From Pteria penguin (Eukaryota > Mollusca > Bivalvia > Pterioida > Pteriidae): DNA of 64,000 nt. The notes under the pieces were generated by a model. That model saw nothing but the letters and a program-made list of their open reading frames with translations. It was not told the DNA's origin and did not search any database. Of the stretch, positions 12,601 through 20,966 are shown one piece after another; within the stretch, counting starts at the first letter, position 1, and each line of letters starts with the position of its first letter. The position numbers and the translations under genes were made by a program. The stretch is taken from positions 52,554,975 through 52,618,974 of the forward strand of contig CM068580.1 in the NCBI GenBank assembly GCA_035048485.1, in the 5' to 3' direction.

Positions 12601-12766
12601 TTGATTCTTCATTTTACAGTTGCCAGCTAAAATTATCTCCAGTTCAGATCATCTTTTAGTCCGCTTTAAATCTGATGACACAATTAATTGGAAAGGTTTT
12701 TCTGCTGTATACATAGAGAAAGATCCTGTAAATTCAGGGAGATCAGTACAACAGCCTGGGACATGA
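551..12766 (+). CDS. tld: Tolloid/BMP1-like metalloprotease, C-terminal ten exons (5' end outside window)
   Basis: Join 551-699, 1466-1661, 1827-1949, 4193-4353, 5808-5991, 7570-7695, 8247-8588, 11819-11996, 12297-12369, 12620-12766. With one base from the previous exon this gives 559 residues plus a TGA stop. Domain order is CUB, EGF, CUB, EGF, CUB, CUB, which matches CUB2 to CUB5 of BMP1/tolloid; the CUB2-EGF1 join is diagnostic. Family members are secreted astacin zinc proteases that process procollagens and cleave chordin/Sog to release BMP ligands; the CUB and EGF domains bind substrate. The astacin domain and CUB1 are not in the window. All nine introns are GT-AG. Introns at domain boundaries are phase 1 and those inside CUB2 and CUB3 are phase 0, so domains are exon-bounded. 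No frameshift or internal stop is seen, so the gene looks intact. The split between tolloid and tolloid-like paralogues cannot be settled here. Confidence 0.93.
822..1260. mobile_element. Palindromic MITE in tolloid intron, TA target site
   Basis: The ends CTGTCCGCGCCACTCACT and its reverse complement are exact and flanked by TA on both sides (820-821, 1261-1262), as for Tc1/mariner-type insertion. Inside, about 876-1012 and 1045-1182 are a second, long imperfect inverted repeat, so most of the 439-bp element could fold into one hairpin. There is no coding sequence. Confidence 0.8.
1466..1661 (+). CDS. tld: Tolloid exon: second half of CUB2
   Basis: The exon begins IENHDNC in phase 0 after tgtag and ends in phase 1 at G before [15 protein letters not shown] and FVSDGS hold the acidic residues expected for calcium-binding CUB domains, and RYCGYK holds the fourth CUB cysteine. 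It supplies the last two of the four CUB2 cysteines; the first two are in the preceding exon. Confidence 0.93.
1827..1949 (+). CDS. tld: Tolloid exon: EGF1, calcium-binding type
   Basis: A complete EGF module in one phase 1-1 exon, with six cysteines. It starts EYDEC and contains [10 protein letters not shown], which fits the C-x-N-x4-F/Y-x-C pattern of calcium-binding EGF domains (possible Asn hydroxylation). It directly follows CUB2, as in BMP1/tolloid. The upstream intron is only 165 bp. Confidence 0.93.
2085..3020 (+). repeat. Diverged tandem repeats in tolloid intron
   Basis: A short unit based on GGTATACATATGACATAT recurs at 2085-2185 and 2330-2400. It is embedded in a longer, degenerate unit of roughly 150-200 bp recognisable by 'ggcagtttttatctaggctt' and its variants near 2250, 2435 and 2600. 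No coding potential. Confidence 0.6.
3421..3920 (+). repeat. Tandem repeat, three copies of about 142-150 bp
   Basis: The landmark TAGTTTGGGG-like string occurs at 3491, 3633 and 3783. It is followed each time by an AACTCAG/CTA-type string and 'aggttcrtcttg'. The block begins with TAGCTCACC, a motif also found at the ends of dispersed repeats near 43-45 kb. Confidence 0.75.
4193..4353 (+). CDS. tld: Tolloid exon: first half of CUB3
   Basis: The acceptor is ctgacattgcag and the exon begins DACGG. It includes [16 protein letters not shown] and [13 protein letters not shown], strongly like CUB3 of BMP1. It ends phase 0 at AAT before GTATGA. Confidence 0.92.
4354..5807 (+). other. Tolloid intron in CUB3, no internal feature seen
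   Basis: AT-rich intron between the two CUB3 exons. I see no clear repeat family, exon or RNA gene. Confidence 0.6.
5808..5991 (+). CDS. tld: Tolloid exon: second half of CUB3
   Basis: The exon starts QDCEYDS in phase 0 and ends phase 1 before GTAAGT. The segment after YDSVRV is SSGGG, so it lacks the acidic residue of the RDG/FDG seen in the other CUBs here; CUB3 of the family also tends to lack it. YCGSTLP and [13 protein letters not shown] are well conserved. Confidence 0.92.
6158..7118 (+). repeat. Dispersed repeat with internal ~125-145 bp tandem units rich in AGGTCA
   Basis: It starts TTTTTATGCTCCTCGAAAATT plus a G run, then a CTGTC/CCGTC-rich stretch, then about four copies of a unit containing GGTCAAGGTCA and TTTGATCATACTTCACCA. 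It ends GGGAGCATCCATCAGTTTT. The same element lies in the opposite direction at 29629-30467. Confidence 0.8.
7570..7695 (+). CDS. tld: Tolloid exon: EGF2, calcium-binding type
   Basis: Single-exon EGF module, phase 1-1, starting [15 protein letters not shown] matches the calcium-binding and hydroxylation pattern, and [10 protein letters not shown] is nearly the vertebrate sequence. The exon ends before GTATGT. Confidence 0.93.
7848..8105 (+). repeat. Minisatellite, three copies of 86-88 bp
   Basis: ATAGCATGAGTGGATCC recurs at 7855, 7941 and 8029, each followed by CATCGCTGTACAA-type and TACTATCTTTTGAGTAT strings. It lies in the intron just upstream of the CUB4 exon. Confidence 0.85.
8247..8588 (+). 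CDS. tld: Tolloid exon: complete CUB4
   Basis: CUB4 lies in one uninterrupted 342-base exon, unlike the split CUB2, CUB3 and CUB5. Key strings are [36 protein letters not shown] and [11 protein letters not shown]. The acceptor is caacag and the donor GTAATC. Confidence 0.94.
9200..9420 (+). repeat. G-rich dispersed repeat fragment
   Basis: The segment has 'ggggcagatccaggattt', a G run, 'aagccctggtggggaacc' and a terminal ATTTTTACAATTTTAGGGC. It resembles the G/C-rich repeat class also seen near 34600 and 51810. The open frame across it (9155-9403) shows no domain. Confidence 0.45.
9421..10500 (+). other. Tolloid intron segment, little visible
   Basis: It includes a short CT microsatellite at about 9799-9816 and a CCGTCTGTCCATCTGTCCC stretch near 9858 that resembles the CAGA-rich repeat tails elsewhere, reversed. 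Nothing else is recognised. Confidence 0.5.
10502..11572 (+). repeat. Dispersed repeat, copy A (matches 42979-43610 and 43611-44665)
   Basis: It begins ACAAGAGGTCGAAGTGGGCC and CTCACCTGAGTACCTAGAT, then follows the same long sequence as the copies at 43-44 kb, including a ' GCCTTTTGTTGACYGATTTC' block and 'tcatgtggtataacagcag'. It is non-coding and lies inside the largest tolloid intron. Confidence 0.85.
11819..11996 (+). CDS. tld: Tolloid exon: first part of CUB5
   Basis: The exon begins ECGG after ttttacag, contains [15 protein letters not shown] and CEWRI, and ends within the codon for the Gly of DCG before a perfect GTAAGT donor (phase 2). The SHA-x-(F/Y)GD motif is specific to CUB5 of this family. 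Confidence 0.92.
12297..12369 (+). CDS. tld: Tolloid exon: middle of CUB5
   Basis: A 73-base exon too short to stand out by itself. It completes the Gly codon and reads [15 protein letters not shown] then FCGSK, ending phase 0 before GTAAAT. It sits between short introns of 300 and 250 bp. Confidence 0.9.
12620..12766 (+). CDS. tld: Tolloid terminal coding exon: end of CUB5, stop
   Basis: The exon begins [16 protein letters not shown], then [12 protein letters not shown], then a short hydrophilic tail of about 17 residues and TGA at 12764-12766. There is no further CUB or EGF, which matches the end of BMP1/tolloid long forms. Confidence 0.92.
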   Translation: MPAKIISSSDHLLVRFKSDDTINWKGFSAVYIEKDPVNSGRSVQQPGT

Positions 12767-13270
12767 CCAGGAGCTTAATATTATAGCCTTGCAGATGATT
12801 TTTAGTAAACTTACATTTCATACCTCAACTGCTCTGAAAAGGAGCACATCATGATTTATTATAAACTGGTGGTCAAAAGTGTCAGAATTTGTGCTGGATA
12901 TGTTTTATAAAAAGTAGAGATGTACATTTATACCTCTGTGGTACAACTGCTCTGAACTTTTTTTTTATTTTTCATTTTTATAAATGTTATAGTATGCAGC
13001 TTTGTGTATGTTCATCAATGGATCTGTGTGTCTGTCCGGTGAGCTTGTAAACATGAAACAGACGAAACCTTTTGGGCTAGGCTGTCAGACTAGGTACACA
13101 CACTAGTCAAGCTAAGAGGACATCATTATTTTTGAAAGTTGAAAGATTAAGGTCACACTAAATTTTGTTGATAAACTTGTACTAAACCAGACTGCTTAAT
13201 TTGGATTGTCAAACTTGGCACATGAATACATTATGAAAGGAGGATTTTATATTGTTTTCATAGGTCAAAG
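12767..13270 (+). other. Probable tolloid 3' UTR / downstream flank
   Basis: AT-rich sequence following the stop codon. No canonical AATAAA occurs in the first several hundred bases. The first on this strand after the stop that I find is at 13587-13592, just inside an A run, so the cleavage site is uncertain. Confidence 0.45.
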
Positions 13271-13344
13271 GTCAGAAGTTTTTTTGGGGGAATTTTTCTT
13301 CCTTTCTTTTTATTCATTTTTTTTTTCTTTGGTTTTTTTTTTTT

Positions 13345-13379
<35 letters not shown>

Positions 13380-13380
13380 A
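13270..13380 (+). repeat. Poly-T tract
   Basis: A long T-rich low-complexity stretch with near-pure T from about 13330 to 13376. The frame across it is an artefact. Confidence 0.9.
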
Positions 13381-13750
13381 TGTGTTGTTTTTCATTTTAT
13401 TTCAATTAATGAAATATTGTTTGAAATTATTTACAGTTATGTTTCTTTTTTAAAAGATTTTGTATTATTTTCATTTGAAGCAATTACATTTAAACACAAC
13501 AAATAGAAGTTTTAGCTACCAATATTTTACAACTATAATGAATAATATGCATTGTATAAGACAGTATAGCTAAGAATAGTAAGTTTAATAAAAAAAAAAA
13601 CAAAATTAAACAAGAACAGGAATAGAGAAAGAAAATTTTCGATCATATTTGGCATGGTAGTTGCCAATGTTGAAACGAAAAATGGTAAGGTGATTTTTCA
13701 CATATCCAGTACTAAGTAGTAAATGTGGTGACACCTAAAAAAAAAAAAAG

Positions 13751-13754
<4 letters not shown>

Positions 13755-13821
<67 letters not shown>
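13755..13821 (+). repeat. TA microsatellite
   Basis: About 33 uninterrupted TA units, preceded by an A run at 13738-13750. Confidence 0.95.
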
Positions 13822-13823
<2 letters not shown>

Positions 13824-13829
13824 ACTATG

Positions 13830-14935
13830 ATCTTTTAGCATTAATGGTGTCATATTCTTTATGGTAATGGTGGTTGATGTATTATGAAGGGTTACTTTGT
13901 TGATTTGTTTTATATTTGAAATATTGTACATGGCTACTACATGAAATACTTTCATTGTATTTGTGTTATATACTAAATCAGGGATTCAGACCCTCTAATT
14001 TGCTTTAATTACTCATAGTAATCTATTTATACATATTATATATTATTATAACTTTCATAGAGAAAATTAAAATCTCAGAAGATCTCAGTTTATACTGTAC
14101 TAGTATGATCTCACACTCTCCAAACTAAGTTGACACATACAAGTTGCACTCTGAATATTTGTATTTTTTTTTTAATGAAATGTACACTTAATACTCATTT
14201 CTCTTAATATGACTTGTGTCAGTTTTCTTCCATAATAATGGTGAAAAATCAGATGATACACAACTTGGAATGTAACATAGCATAACAATATAGAAAGAAG
14301 GGCAACATTGAATACATTGTCATATGTGCACTCCAAATCAAATCAAATCAATCAACCATAGCTAAAATAATATTGATTAAAAGAATTGTGCATGTGAATC
14401 TTGCATAAACACTTTCAAAAAGTTTGTCTAAAAAATTTCTAAAATGTTTTTGTGGAGTCTTCATAAATCAAAATTTAAGTTTAATTTCTAAATAGAATAT
14501 AGTGAATGTGCTGAAAATAACATTTATATAATATGAAATAGATAATATTTCATGGTTTGGTTTACAATGCTAGGATGTTAAATGCAATATTGCATTGATG
14601 TTATACAAATGTATTTATTCAATATTCAAATCTGATGCTTTAATTTTTATAGTTGCTGTATATATCAGATGGCTGTAATTTAATTTAAAGTTGATACTTA
14701 TTGAAATACTCATCACTTAACTCATGATTTCACAAATATCTGAAATGAATTTATGTATTTTTTGTATGACGTAGTATTTTCATTAGGAGCACAATCAAGA
14801 TATATGAATTTGTTTTAAAGTACATGTAATGAATTATTGACATGTAATGTGTTGTAACATTATTGATGTATATTGTTTTGTAAACCAAAGAATGAAGTAA
14901 AAGAGAGACTTAAAATGAAATTAAGTTTTCTTGTT
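13830..14935 (+). other. Intergenic AT-rich sequence, no feature seen
   Basis: No open frame, tRNA or clear repeat is evident between the microsatellite and the SINE relic. Confidence 0.5.
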
Positions 14936-14954
14936 TAATTATGTTAAAGAACTG

Positions 14955-15060
14955 GTGTGAATCAACAGTTGAAGTGTTAGACTGAAGATCAGAAGGTCAA
15001 GGAGTTCAAATTGCCTCAGTGTGGTCAGTTTCTTTTCCTTTAAACAAGACATTAAAAGCA
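14955..15060 (+). mobile_element. tRNA-derived SINE relic
   Basis: GTTAGACTGAAGATCAGAAG followed by GGAGTTCAAATTGCC resembles the anticodon-arm and B-box parts of tRNA-derived SINE heads (B box GGTTCRANTCC, here degenerate). The A box (near 14968) is weak. The spacing of about 45 bases fits. Confidence 0.5.
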
Positions 15061-16047
15061 AGGTCACACCCTCTAGCTGTTTTAGATAGGTATGTGCTTG
15101 CTCTAGTCACAAGATGTGACACTATTTGAATAGGGCCACATCTTGCAGTAATGCATGTTCAGACTGTTTAGTATGACACTATGCAGATACCACTTCTACA
15201 TAATTCAGAATAATGAATTCTTTGTATAAAGCACTGAAAATATCAGCTAACCATTATTGATTAGAACTGCACGTATATCTGATAAGTTTTAGCTGACCAG
15301 AGGGGACTAAAGATTTCTGTCTGTCATTCCATCACAGAACAGCTTCCAGCTCATAACTCAAGAACCCATGACTACAGATTCAAATCAAGTTTTGGTATAT
15401 ACATGTATTTAGTTAAGGAGACCCTAATAATTTGGAGGTCCAAAAGTCAAGGTGAGAACATCTATACTTGGAGTAAAAATATGGTAAGAACATGATTTCA
15501 AGATTCAAACCAAGTTTGAATATTATTGTGCTTGGAATATGACGAGAGAATGACTCATGATTTTGTAGTCCAGCATTTGATAATAGAATGAAAGTGTCAA
15601 ACAAGATATTCCAGATGTTAAATCAAGTACATGTATCATTCATCAGATTTGAACCAAATTTGGTAATATGATAAGCTATGAAGAAAGGAGGATGCCTATT
15701 GATTCTAAGATCAAAGTCAATGTCCGACTTAAGTGAAAAAGCAGTAAAATCATTGTAATGACAACTCTAGTACTATATCAGAACTTTTAAATCAAATTTG
15801 AGAATACACTAATTCTAAGTTAATATAAAGAGAGGAAGTCAATTAAGGTCAAACGTCAATGTCATGTTTTCCATTCAAACTCAAGCAGCATATCATGAGA
15901 AAATTTTCTTAGAACTTTACAGATCAAGTTGTGTTACGGTTGACTCACATTTGCACACCTGAAAAACCCCATTGTACTTTGCTGTTCAAAGCAGTTGGAA
16001 GTATGTACATGTATTAATTTAACAATACTGGAGAAATGCTCTGTAAC
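15061..16047 (+). other. Intergenic, degenerate AGGTCA-type repeat
   Basis: Irregular copies of a unit with 'gattcaaaccaagtttg'-like and 'ggtcaaagtcaatgtc'-like strings recur between about 15300 and 15950, suggesting an old tandem element of the same class as 27000-27740. No gene is seen. Confidence 0.45.
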
Positions 16048-16083
16048 AACCCGTTTTGCAATAAAATTATTGCAAAACGGGTT
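16048..16083. repeat. 36-bp near-perfect palindrome made of two foldback ends
   Basis: AACCCGTTTTGCAATAA, two bases, then its exact reverse complement. The half-site equals the terminus of the 0.9-kb foldback element that begins 51 bases downstream. Confidence 0.85.
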
Positions 16084-16134
16084 GGGGTGACTTACTGCAA
16101 AGTGAAATTTTGGTAACCCCTTTTGCAGTAAATT

Positions 16135-17033
16135 CCGTTTTGCAATAAACTTTCCTCAAACGAATATACCTACTGCAAATGATTAAAAACTATAAAACAA
16201 ATCTCAATATGAGGTTTTAAGACGTGTTATGTTCAGAAAAAAGAAAATAAAATGAAGTATCATGACCTTTAAATAACAGTTATGAAAAGTGATCGATTCC
16301 ATGTATATGCATTAAAACACCTCAAAATATGTATAGAAAGTGATTTCAACCACTTTATTCATTGGTTAACATATAACCAAAAATGCAAATCGGGATATAC
16401 CTTGACCTCTGACCCCTGAACTTAAAAACAATAGGTGTCATTCTCTTCCATAACGAGTAGGCCTATGTGTATCAAGTTTGACGGTACTAGCTCAATGTTT
16501 AGTCTGTATCTTATCTAAAAGGTTAAACATCAATATTTAGCATGTTTACCTTGACCTTTGACCCTTGACCTTAAAAACAATTGGTGTGGTTCTCTTGCCA
16601 CAACAAGTATGTGTACCAAGTTTGACGATCCTAGCTCAAAATGTTTGACCTGTATCTTGATTGTAAGCTGCGGACAGACCCACAGACCTACGCCCGCACC
16701 ATACCATAATACTTCCGACTTCGTCGGTCGTATGAAGAAGTGAATATATCTATAGTCTAATAAAATAATCTATGACGTTTTATGATTAATTGTGTTTGAA
16801 ATCACTTTCTGTATATATTTTGAGGTGTTTAAACACATATATTCATGAAGTCGATCACTTTCCATAACTGTTGTTGTAAGGTCATACTTTTTTTTTATTT
16901 GGTTATTTATTTGTTTATTTTCTTGTCTTTCTGTCTTCTGAGCACGTCTAACCTCATATTGATATTTGATTTTATAGTTTCCAATCATTTTCAGAAGAAA
17001 TGTGCGTTTGAGAAAAGTTTATTGCAAAACGGG
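16135..17033. mobile_element. Foldback element with ~220-240 bp inverted arms
   Basis: The left arm 16135-16350 and right arm 16793-17033 are imperfect inverted repeats. Outer ends are CCGTTTTGCAATAAACTTT and its complement; inner ends are GAAAGTGATTTCAA and its complement. The loop holds two copies of a ~165-bp unit with CTTGACCTTTGACCC and AAACAATTGGTGT, then a CAGACC-rich tail and a small palindrome at 16709-16730. There are no ORFs. Confidence 0.8.
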
Positions 17034-17040
17034 TTTTATT

Positions 17041-18940
17041 GCAATGAAACCTTTTTCTTTCAATTCTGATAGTTTTTCTGGCGGCAGTTGCATTGTCATA
17101 TCACTGGTATTAAATTCAACTTCAAGGAATGTAAGTTTAGTCGTTGGACCTCGGTTTCTTCATGAGCGATAGGCACTCCTAACAATTGACAAACTTGCTT
17201 TAATGCTTGCATTAATGTCTGTCACTGGGCCGAATTGGGATGTCCGCCGAATAGGTAGTCATCGAGATAGTGAACGATAGTTGCCGAGCGAGATGGATTT
17301 CTTTTCTACCAACCACTGAATAAATGTTGACATTTTTTTCAAAATGAGAGCAGCTAATTGAGGCACCGAATGGTAACATTTGTCAAAATAACAACGCCCT
17401 TCGAACGAAAATCCTAACAATAATTGGAAGGAAAATTTAATATCTGCTTTCCCTAGTAGCCCCCCCCCCTCCCAGGCCCAGGGTGTGAATCATTGCAATT
17501 GCTTCATCGATGCTACTGTAATGTACTTTGCAATACTTTTCAGGTATGAAGTAGTTTACCGGGGAGTTTTCATGGTACGATAGGTGATGGATTAGCCTGA
17601 AATCCCCTTCACTTTTTTCGTACTAGGCCCAAGGGGGATATTCGGAGTGTGGCCGTTGGTAATTCCTTAATGGACCGGCTACTCCACCTGCCTTTACTTC
17701 TTTCTAAATTTTTTCGCGCGTAAATTCTGATGACTTATAGATACTCTTTACATTTTTGAGAAAAACTGAATGTGTGGGCCGCAATACTATCAGGAAAACC
17801 CGAATTTGAATCCGTTCAATAGTAAATCAGTAGTGTGACTGTCAGCGTAATCAGAAAGTAATGCCGATAAATTTTTGATTATTATAGGGGAAAACCCGAT
17901 TTTAAAGGCGTTTTCCTGATGTATTGCATTACGGTTTGGTATTATTGCATTTGAATCCTGAGTGATTTGATCCGCATTTGCTACATTTGTGCAGGAAGAA
18001 AATGTACCTTTCCGCGGTTGAAACCCCGGCACGTTTTAGTGTTAGACTCAACCCCTTTTACATGAAATTCGTCCCTTGAATTTGATGAGGGATTTGGTTT
18101 AGCTTGGCCTCGAAAGCTAATGCAAAACAACCAGAGTTCACTATTCCACAAGATGTATGGGGATAGTTAGCTCTTTGAAGACAACATTGTTCGTCATATT
18201 TCACCCATGCGGATGGCAAATGTCGCGCATGTATTTAAACATCTCTTGAATGCGTGCTGGGTGTTTCTCAAGAAAAATGTCCATAAAAACCACAAAGACA
18301 GAAGTCGATGGTGGATGTTGTAAAGTGGCTTAGTTAGGTTTTGTTCTTGTATGGTGAGTTTCCAATCCTTCAGTATTATCTCCCAACTCAACTCCAATTC
18401 AAAATTTAAGTCGCACGATTTTAGGAGAATGGAGAGATCCACAAATTTCCCGTCCCAAACTACTCCCTAAGCTTTACTGGAACATGATCGCCCTCTTTAT
18501 CGAAGATGCTAGGTAGCATCGGAGGGTTACGGTCAATGTGGTCGACTGCAATTTATGGTTTGACTGCACATGCAATAACGAGAAGAAAGAACTATGACCT
18601 TCATGAACTGTCGGTGCCACTGGCATGGTTGCAAAGTCATTTCGTAGAAGTTGTCCGGATGTTGGCATCAGGGAGTTTGAAGTAAAATTACACACATTTG
18701 GGGTTCTAGGGGTGCGGTTGGAGGCGGACATTGTGTCCAATGTAGGCAGGGAGTTGTCCAAGGGAGGGGGATTAGAGACAGATGGCGTTGCGGCTCTCTG
18801 TGTGGGCAGTACTGTCGGCCCCGAAGTCCTAGATTTCTGAAACCGCGGGTGAAAATTTGGCCGAATGGAGTCTTTTTCTGGAACCAGTAGCACGAGCAGG
18901 AGTTCCTTGGCGTGGTTTTACCATGGCAAATAGTGACGAT
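17041..18940 (-). pseudogene. Degenerate DIRS/Ngaro-type retrotransposon (gag-like plus reverse transcriptase)
   Basis: Reading the minus strand from 18940 downward, a first part is gag-like, including DLSILLKSCDLNFELELSWE near 18420. It ends in a CxF-x2-GxC-like zinc-finger relic near 18020. DLLLNGFKFGFS follows near 17800, then RLIHHLSYHENSPVNYF near 17600, and the polymerase motif HYLDDYLFGG at 17243-17272. The series (NGF-x-x-GFS, R-x-I-x-HLS, YLDD) is what I expect of DIRS-order elements, which integrate with a tyrosine recombinase; no recombinase is left. Frameshifts and stops, such as a TGA shortly after YLDD, make it dead. It is cut at 17041 next to the foldback arm and at the other end by the T/G tract. 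Confidence 0.7.
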
Positions 18941-18960
18941 TTTTATTTGAGTTTTTTGTG

Positions 18961-18987
18961 GGGTTGTTTTTTTTTTTTTTTTTTTTT

Positions 18988-19023
<36 letters not shown>

Positions 19024-19079
19024 TTTTGGTTTTTTTTGGTTTTTTTTTGGTTTTTTTTTTTGGTTTTTGGTTTTTTTTT
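18961..19079 (+). repeat. T/G low-complexity tract
   Basis: Long runs of T broken by single G or GG pairs. It separates two oppositely oriented dead retroelements. Open frames over it on either strand are composition artefacts. Confidence 0.9.
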
Positions 19080-19143
19080 CCCGCGGTACGCGGTACCAAA
19101 GTAAAGATGCTTTGATACATATTATAAAAGTGGTGATACAGAA

Positions 19144-20646
19144 TTGAAGACGCAGAGAAATTCATATGTGGAGACGCCAACAGACATGACTGGTGCAACT
19201 ATGAAAAATATCAGGAAACTAGTTAAAAAAATGTACAAGGAATACCTCATTCCAAAGTATCCGACATCCGGTAAACTTAAGAGAAATCCAAAAATTCATA
19301 AAAAAAAAGACACGCCACTTAAAACGATTCTTAGGGGGATTAATACACCTACGGGGAGGATAGTTGAGGTCACGGAGTACGAGTTAGACAATTTTGTTAC
19401 CAGCTCCCCTACGTATATAAGAGACACTACTGATTTTATCTATAAGCTTAAAAACATTGATTCTTGTGTTCCCAGAAATGCGATTTTATTTTGTTTTGAC
19501 GTTTGTAAACTTTACCCATCTGTCCCCAGACATGATGGAATGGAACCATGTATGGAAGCGTTTGAAACTAGGACTGACCCCTTAACACCGATAGAATACG
19601 CGATCAAAATGGTGGAAACTGTTTTGGATGCCAATAGCTTCTCTTTAGGCAACAAAAATTATAAGCAGACATCGGGAATCGCGATCAGATCGAGACTTGG
19701 TAGAAATTTGGCGTGCGCTTACATGAGAAAATGGGACGAAATACTTCTAGACTTTGATTAGCTACCTGTATTTTATAAACGGTACATCGACAACGACTTT
19801 GGCATATGGAACGGAGATCTTGAATCGCTCCCTAAATTTGCAGACCACGCGAATAATATTCTTGAAAGTATTAAAATTGAACGTAGATGGAGTGGCAAGT
19901 CCATTGAATTCCTGGATACGCTAATTATAATCGAGAATGGACATGTGTACACGGATTTATTAGCGAAACCGACAAACACTTATACCCTCGTTCGGATTCG
20001 TGCCACCCACCACATACGAAGAAATGGATAGCATACGGACTTGGATTAAGCAGAGACATCTATACACATGTGTATATATGTCTCTGGATTAAGGATATAA
20101 AGAATTTGCGAAAAGGAAGTGGACTGCGCGATACACCGCAAGGAATTAAAACTCCATTTACGGAAACGAGGCCATAGCGTAAGTTTATTGAGAAGCAATT
20201 ATGTCGCATAGATAAATTAGACAGGGACACTTTACTCAAACGGGATTTTAAAGGAGACAAAACTCAGAGTTCAGAGTTCAACTAGTTTTAACATTTTCTA
20301 AACTGCTACCTGATATACGGATTATACCTAGGAAACACCAGTCGATGCTATATAAATAAGACAGAATGCGTCATTTTCCCCCGATCCACCACTTTTGTCT
20401 TTTCTAAGCGATAAAAATTTATGCAATACACTCGTGCATAGGAAAACCGAAAACTCTATACAACAGAATGAAATAAAATGTATATGTAACATATGCAGGA
20501 TAATTAGCAAGAGTGAAATCTATGATTCCGGAAGAAAGAAATCCTTCAAAACCTTGTGGGTGCTGCATGCTTTGATGGTGTTTTACAATAATGGCGCCAA
20601 AAATGAAATACTGTCGCGGTGTGCGATGCACGTAGTTTGGAGGTGA
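19144..20646 (+). pseudogene. Penelope-like retroelement reverse transcriptase, inactivated
   Basis: The frame from 19144 reads KIHKK, TPLKTILRGINTPTG, YIRDTTDFIYKLKNI, LFCFDVCKLYPSVP and QTSGIA, the order of Penelope-like RT motifs. A TAG stops it at 19759-19761. The same frame resumes with RYIDNDFGIW, then FLDTLI and KPTNT. The catalytic pair of YIDD is YIDN at 19783-19794 because GAC became AAC. A 43-base insertion (palindrome plus duplication, 20051-20093) shifts the frame after the GLGL motif. Later segments HRKELKLHLRKRGHS and DKNLCNTLVHRK (near 20410) with a Cys-x-Cys-x2-Cys patch are also typical of the C-terminal region. No GIY-YIG endonuclease is found. Alternative: a related RT clade; dead in any case. 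Confidence 0.75.
20051..20085. mobile_element. 35-bp palindromic micro-insertion with 8-bp target duplication
   Basis: It starts CAGAGACATCTATACAC and ends in the near-complement GTGTATATATGTCTCT. GGATTAAG is directly repeated on each side (20043-20050 and 20086-20093). The following G could belong to the element, which would leave a 7-bp duplication. It interrupts the Penelope-like coding sequence. Confidence 0.85.
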
Positions 20647-20833
20647 CTTGGAGTATAGTTTTGATATTGTAAATAGATATGTGTTAGCACACATATTTTT
20701 CTATCTATATATCTTTCATTTTATATAAATATTTTTATGCGTTTACGTCGTGTAAATTTTCCTTCACTTTCCGCGGCCGTGTTGTCATGCATGCGATTAG
20801 CTAATGATTGCCTTGTTAGCTGTAGTGTCTTTG

Positions 20834-20964
<131 letters not shown>

Positions 20965-20966
20965 AT

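Noticed and set aside
18668..19198. Lys-rich and Phe-rich frames across the T/G tract
   Set aside because: Composition artefacts of a low-complexity stretch; the underlying coding relic is the DIRS-type fragment in other frames.
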